DNA from: CAZMVY01 sp964569765
GTDB taxonomy: Bacteria; Planctomycetota; Phycisphaerae; UBA1845; PWPN01
Reading direction: 5' to 3'
DNA: 10,437 nt
Assembly (NCBI GenBank): GCA_964569765.1
Contig: CAZMVY010000182.1
Location: forward strand, 1 to 10,437
Under the pieces are notes generated by a model. The model saw nothing but the letters and a program-made list of their open reading frames with translations, was not told the origin of the DNA and ran no database searches. This document shows, in pieces, positions 7,158 to 10,437 of the stretch. The translations under genes were made by a program, and so were the position numbers. Position 1 is the first letter of the stretch, and each line of letters opens with the position of its first letter.

Positions 7158-9857
7158 ATGTCAGCACCTGTTAAGCGAACGGCGCACTATGTCGTAAGCA
7201 CCCACTGGGACCGCGAGTGGTACGAGTCCTTTCAGGATTATCGCTTCCGGCTCGTGAACCTGCTCGACGAGGTACTCGACCGCATGGACGCGGACGATCG
7301 GTTTGCCTATTGGCACTCGGACGGGCAGGCGATTCTCATCGAAGACTACCTGGGAATCCGCCCGGAGCGCCGTGAGCAGGTTGTCCGTCTTGCACAGGCC
7401 GGACGTCTGCGGATCGGCCCGTGGTTCGTCCTGCCCGACGAGTTTCTCGCCAGCGGTGAGGCTCTCGTCCGGAACCTCCAGCTCGGGCTGGAGACGGCGG
7501 CGCAGTTCGGTCCACCCTCCCGCGTCGGCTTCGTGTGCGACCTTTTCGGGCACAACTCGCAGCTCCCGCAGATCCTCCGCGGCTTCTCCATCGACAACGC
7601 GTTCATCTGGCGGGGCATCAATGAGGTGCCTCAGGGCGCCGTTTGCCGATGGCAGGCAGCCGACGGCTCCGAGGTCATCGCCTACCGGTTCAGCCCGAAG
7701 GGGGGCTACTGCGCGTACGCCTTCGGCGTCCGCAAGGGCATGCGTCCCGAGGAACCCTTTACCATGGATGACGCAGAAACGGCCCTCGCCGAGCTGATCG
7801 AGTTCGAGAAGAACCGCTGCCCGACGCCCTCCTTCCTCCTTTTTGACGGCGGCGACCACATGGAGATCGAGCCGCTGACGAGTGATCTGCTTGCGCGGAT
7901 GAACGCGAAGCTCACGGATATCGAGATTGTTCATTCGCATCTGGACGGCTTCGTGGAAGACCTCCGCGAACAGCGCGACCGGATCACCCGGGTCTGCAAG
8001 GGCGAACTCCGCGAGCCCGGCGAGATGGGCGACGACGCGTGGGTCATCCCGGGCGTTCTCTCGAGCCGCATTCCCCTCAAGCAGGCCAACGCCCGCTGCG
8101 AAAACGAGCTGTGCCTCTGGGCCGAGCCGTTCGCCGCGTTCGCCGCCGCTCTGGGCCGGCCGTATCCGCGGCAGTACCTGCGCACGGCCTGGCGTTACCT
8201 CATTACGAATCATCCGCACGACTCCGCCTGCGGTTGCTCGATCGACCAGGTCCATAAGGACATGGAATACCGCTTCGACCAGGCCCGGCAGATCGCCGAA
8301 CACCTCGCCGGGGACTCACTGCGCCACATCGCCCTGAACGTGAAACGCCCGGAGCTCGGCGCGAAGGATTTTGCGCTCGTGGTCTTCAACGCGACGGCCG
8401 ACGCCGTGGACGGGCCCGTCGATCTGACGCTCCGCTTCCCGGCCGACATCGACACGGAGTTTCAGGAGTTTTTCGGCTTCGAGAAGAAGATCGCCTTCCG
8501 GCTCTGCGATGCCGACGGTAACGAGCTGCCCTATCAGTACGTGGCGCAGCGGCGAGACCGGATGGGCTTCCGGCGGGTCCTTCGCAAGTTCCCCGTGGCC
8601 GACAAGCGGCACGAGGTAGACGTGGCCGTGCCGCTGCGCATCGGGCCGTATGGGTACACCACGCTTCTCTGCCGGCCCGTTCCGGGCCCGACCCGCTACC
8701 TGGGTTCGATGCTCGTGGACGACCACACGATCGAGAACGAGAACCTCTGCGTCAGTGTCCGGCCGAACGGAACGCTCCGCCTGACCGACAAGCGGACGAA
8801 GCACGTCTATGAGAACCTGCTGACGTTCGAGGAACGCGCGGACATCGGCGACGGCTGGTTCCACGGCGTGGCCGTGAACGACCAGGTCTTCACTTCGGCG
8901 GCCGCCGCGGCGGACGTTGCCCTCGTGACCGACGGCATCCTTCGGGCGACGCTCAAGGTGGTCGTGACGATGAACGTGCCGGCGCACTTCCGATTCGATG
9001 ACATGACGCGAAGTGAGCAGACCCGGCCGCTGCGGATCACCAGCTATGTCACGCTCCGCAAGGGCGCCGACCGCATTGAGGTGCGGACCGTCGTGGAGAA
9101 CACGGTCCGCGACCACCGCCTTCGCGTGCTGCTGCCGACGGGCACGAAGGCCCGGACGTACTTCGCCGATGGGGCGTTCGACGTACTGGAGCGGCCGATT
9201 GCGCTGCGCGCCGACAATGCTCGCTTCAAGGAACTCGAGGTCGAGACGAAGCCGCAATACACCTGGACGGCCGTTTGCGACTCCGGCCCGGGCGGCCGCG
9301 GGCTCGCGGTCATCAGCACCGGCCTGCCGGAGTCGGCCGTACGCGACCTGCCGGATCGCCCGATCGCACTGACGCTGCTTCGCTCGTTCCGCAAGACGGT
9401 CTTCACCAGCGGCGAGGAAGGCGGCCAGATTCAGGGCACGCACGAGTTTGCGTACTGGATCGTGCCATTCGACCCGTCGAACGGCGGCGTGCCGCGTACC
9501 CGGCTCTGCCGCCTCGGCCAGCAACTTGCCGCGCCGCCGCGAGCCGTCCAGGTGGAGCCGCGGGACGTCGGTACCGCCGTGCCGACGCTCCCGCCGTCGC
9601 ACTCGTTTCTGCGCCTGTCTCCGGGCCGGGCGGTCGTGACGGCCGTGCATTGTCAGGGAGATGCCGAGGGCCTGATCGTCCGCATGTTCAATCCCACCGG
9701 ACAGGCCATCGAGGACGCGATCGAGTTGTCCCACGAGATTCAGTCGGCGGAGCGCATCGACCTGGAAGGCAAGAGCAGGGAACAGCTCAAGCCCGCCGGC
9801 AACCGCGTCAGGGTGCACCTCGGCCCGAAACAGATCGTGACCGTGCGGATCAGGTAG
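7158..9857 (+). CDS. GH38 alpha-mannosidase, cytoplasmic
   Basis: This 899-residue protein has the hallmarks of glycoside hydrolase family 38, which removes alpha-linked mannose using a Zn ion. The opening motif STHWDREWY gives the Zn ligands His16 and Asp18. VGFVCDLFGHNSQLPQI carries Asp128, at the position of the family's nucleophile. NHPHDSACGCS (351-361) supplies the third Zn region (His354-Asp355). The C-terminal half has the usual beta-sandwich motifs, ENTVRDHRLRVLLPTG (about 645-660) and QGTHEFAYWIVPFDP (about 758-772). Length and layout fit bacterial GH38 proteins, a group that includes the mannosylglycerate hydrolase MngB and N-glycan mannosidases. No signal peptide is present, so it probably acts on imported oligosaccharides. 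All catalytic residues I can place are intact. Linkage specificity is not readable. Possible control: the upstream hairpin at 7110-7141 and the candidate promoter at 7050. Confidence 0.92.
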   Translation: MSAPVKRTAHYVVSTHWDREWYESFQDYRFRLVNLLDEVLDRMDADDRFAYWHSDGQAILIEDYLGIRPERREQVVRLAQAGRLRIGPWFVLPDEFLASGEALVRNLQLGLETAAQFGPPSRVGFVCDLFGHNSQLPQILRGFSIDNAFIWRGINEVPQGAVCRWQAADGSEVIAYRFSPKGGYCAYAFGVRKGMRPEEPFTMDDAETALAELIEFEKNRCPTPSFLLFDGGDHMEIEPLTSDLLARMNAKLTDIEIVHSHLDGFVEDLREQRDRITRVCKGELREPGEMGDDAWVIPGVLSSRIPLKQANARCENELCLWAEPFAAFAAALGRPYPRQYLRTAWRYLITNHPHDSACGCSIDQVHKDMEYRFDQARQIAEHLAGDSLRHIALNVKRPELGAKDFALVVFNATADAVDGPVDLTLRFPADIDTEFQEFFGFEKKIAFRLCDADGNELPYQYVAQRRDRMGFRRVLRKFPVADKRHEVDVAVPLRIGPYGYTTLLCRPVPGPTRYLGSMLVDDHTIENENLCVSVRPNGTLRLTDKRTKHVYENLLTFEERADIGDGWFHGVAVNDQVFTSAAAAADVALVTDGILRATLKVVVTMNVPAHFRFDDMTRSEQTRPLRITSYVTLRKGADRIEVRTVVENTVRDHRLRVLLPTGTKARTYFADGAFDVLERPIALRADNARFKELEVETKPQYTWTAVCDSGPGGRGLAVISTGLPESAVRDLPDRPIALTLLRSFRKTVFTSGEEGGQIQGTHEFAYWIVPFDPSNGGVPRTRLCRLGQQLAAPPRAVQVEPRDVGTAVPTLPPSHSFLRLSPGRAVVTAVHCQGDAEGLIVRMFNPTGQAIEDAIELSHEIQSAERIDLEGKSREQLKPAGNRVRVHLGPKQIVTVRIR

Positions 9858-10045
9858 GTGGGACCACGTGTACGCTGTTCTTGGCAGACGCAGGAATTCC
9901 TTAGACATTCAACGGCCTGCGGTGTGTATTACTGTCATGATGGTGTCGCGCAGTCATTCACGCCAAGAAGAGAAAACGAGCCCCACGAGGGATCGTCTGT
10001 CGCGGACGCTGCGTGTATAGGTAGAAAGCCGACGTAGCGTTTGTG

Positions 10046-10077
10046 AGCCGGGCGATCCGCGAACGGGTTGCCCGGCT
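10046..10077 (+). terminator. Candidate terminator hairpin downstream of GH38 gene
   Basis: AGCCGGGC (10046-10053) pairs perfectly with GCCCGGCT (10070-10077) around a 16-base loop, followed by TCTTGTT. The stem is GC-rich as in intrinsic terminators, but the loop is long, the T-run is interrupted, and it lies 188 bases after the GH38 stop. Moderate support only. Confidence 0.35.
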
Positions 10078-10129
10078 TCTTGTTGGCGTACGGTTCGACG
10101 CGCAGTTGACGGCTCTGTTGGGGCCTGCC

Positions 10130-10154
10130 TGGAGTTTCTGCGCGCGAGGCGCCC
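10130..10154 (+). repeat. Degenerate 25-base direct repeat, copy 1
   Basis: It matches 10191-10215 at 21 of 25 positions with a 61-base offset. Both copies contain a small GCGC-GAR-GCGC hairpin core (R is A or G). The opening bases GCCTGGAGTTT (10127-10137) recur exactly at 10419-10429. Confidence 0.5.
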
Positions 10155-10190
10155 GTGAAACCGGGCATGCAGCCGGCGCTTCGGGGCGAC

Positions 10191-10215
10191 CGGAGTGTCC
10201 GCGCGCGAAGCGCCC
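10191..10215 (+). repeat. Degenerate 25-base direct repeat, copy 2
   Basis: Partner of 10130-10154 (21 of 25 identical). The GCGC-GAA-GCGC core keeps its pairing despite a G-to-A loop change. Confidence 0.5.
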
Positions 10216-10238
10216 CTCGTCGGAGTCAGCGCGCGTTG

Positions 10239-10311
10239 CGGAGCGTAGCACAATCGGCAGAGCAACGGACTTTTGATCCGTGGCTTTGGGGTTCGAGTCC
10301 GCGCGCTCCGA
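10239..10311 (+). tRNA. tRNA-Lys(UUU)-like sequence, probably degenerate
   Basis: The cloverleaf is: acceptor stem CGGAGCG/CGCTCCG, 7 perfect pairs (10239-10245 with 10304-10310); D arm 10248-10263 with the loop GG; anticodon stem ACGGA/TCCGT, 5 perfect pairs, loop CTTTTGA (10270-10276); variable loop of 5; T loop TTCGAGT (10292-10298); discriminator A. The anticodon at loop positions 34-36 is TTT (Lys), with G at position 37, where lysine tRNAs normally have A. The D stem has an A-A mismatch (12-23) and the T stem a G-G mismatch plus a G-T closing pair. The first half of the D arm (GCAC) is glutamine-like, so it may derive from tRNA-Gln (UUG) by a one-base shift in the loop. No CCA is encoded. 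It may be a worn or non-functional copy. Confidence 0.55.
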
Positions 10312-10315
10312 TGTC

Positions 10316-10389
10316 GGCCCGGTGGTGTAATCGGTGAGCATGGCGGCCCTTCAAGCCGCGGGTCACGGATTCGAGGCCCGTCCAGGTCA
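10316..10389 (+). tRNA. tRNA-Glu(UUC)-like sequence, probably a pseudogene
   Basis: It starts 5 bases after the previous one. Acceptor GGCCCGG pairs with CCAGGTC, with a C-A mismatch at pair 5-68. The D arm is GTGT/GCAT with a GG in its loop. The anticodon stem GCGGC/GCCGC is perfect, with loop CCTTCAA (10348-10354) and anticodon TTC (10350-10352). The T arm is ACGGA-TTCGAGG-CCCGT, with an A-C mismatch at the normally invariant G53-C61 pair. Position 33 is C (10349), although U33 is almost universal in tRNAs and needed for the anticodon turn. These changes suggest a decayed tRNA-Glu. No CCA is encoded. Confidence 0.55.
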
Positions 10390-10397
10390 TGTGTGGA

Positions 10398-10420
10398 GTG
10401 CGGTCTCTCCGAGACCGCGC
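10398..10420 (+). terminator. Hairpin after the tRNA pair
   Basis: GCGGTCTC (10400-10407) pairs perfectly with GAGACCGC (10411-10418) around TCC, extended by a G-T and a G-C pair (10398-10420). It stands 9 bases after the second tRNA-like sequence, so it may end its transcript, but the bases after it are only weakly T-rich. It could instead be a repeat palindrome. Confidence 0.45.
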
Positions 10421-10429
10421 CTGGAGTTT
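10419..10429 (+). repeat. Exact 11-base repeat of 10127-10137
   Basis: GCCTGGAGTTT occurs at 10127-10137, before the tRNA pair, and again here, directly after the hairpin. The two copies bracket the tRNA pair and part of the repeat zone. The length is short enough that chance is possible. Confidence 0.35.
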
Positions 10430-10437
10430 GGCCATTT

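Larger units (their letters stand above)
9858..10238. other. 381-base non-coding stretch between GH38 gene and tRNA pair
   Basis: No gene is supported here. Small open frames on both strands (for example 10043-10276 plus, 9935-10168 minus) have low-complexity Arg/Ala/Ser-rich products and no ribosome binding site. The stretch holds a terminator-like hairpin (10046-10077) and two copies of a 25-base degenerate repeat (10130-10154, 10191-10215). Confidence 0.5.

Noticed and set aside
8316..9908. 530-residue (and a 380-residue, 7161-8303) minus-strand open frame opposite the GH38 gene
   Set aside because: The plus-strand GH38 protein has complete catalytic motifs; the antisense products have no known motif.
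10043..10276. Small open frame running into the tRNA region
   Set aside because: It overlaps the repeat zone and the tRNA-like sequence and has no ribosome binding site or recognisable product.

Overview
The window is GC-rich bacterial chromosome, most likely from a planctomycete (Planctomycetota, perhaps a Phycisphaerae relative). Three things suggest this: a secreted lectin-like protein with a PEP-CTERM-type sorting tail, a large sigma-70-family factor with a long DNA-binding-like N-terminal extension, and large glycoside hydrolases with no transporter or SusC/D-type gene beside them. The taxonomic call is inference; no marker gene settles it.

Layout, left to right. (1) 1-3023, minus strand: a secreted GH106-type (alpha-L-rhamnosidase family) glycoside hydrolase. 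Its 5' end is at 3023 and its 3' end lies beyond the left edge. (2) 3064-3783, plus strand: an alpha/beta-hydrolase (esterase or peptidase type), divergent from the first gene across only 40 bases. (3) 3815-5524, minus strand: a 569-residue sigma-70-family factor, convergent with the hydrolase. It has about 320 residues of helix-turn-helix-rich extension, an altered -10 recognition helix and almost no region 3. (4) 5525-6166: a 642-base divergent intergenic region with several hairpins but no gene I can support. (5) 6167-6982, plus strand: a secreted LamG-like protein with a PEP-CTERM-like tail. (6) 7158-9857, plus strand: a cytoplasmic GH38 alpha-mannosidase, preceded by a candidate promoter and a 9-bp hairpin next to its ribosome binding site. 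(7) 9858-10437: non-coding sequence with a terminator-like hairpin, a degenerate repeat, two adjacent tRNA-like sequences that both carry base changes at structurally important positions, and a closing hairpin.

Functionally, the GH106-type enzyme (exported), the esterase-like hydrolase and the GH38 mannosidase fit breakdown of a rhamnose- and mannose-containing glycan. The lectin-like protein could be a surface or matrix-bound glycan-binding partner. The sigma factor could regulate neighbours, but nothing in the sequence shows this. All protein genes except the truncated one look intact. The clearest oddities are the sigma factor's architecture and the damaged tRNA pair. I did not see a transposase, integrase, CRISPR array, toxin-antitoxin pair or defence system, and I do not claim a new system here.
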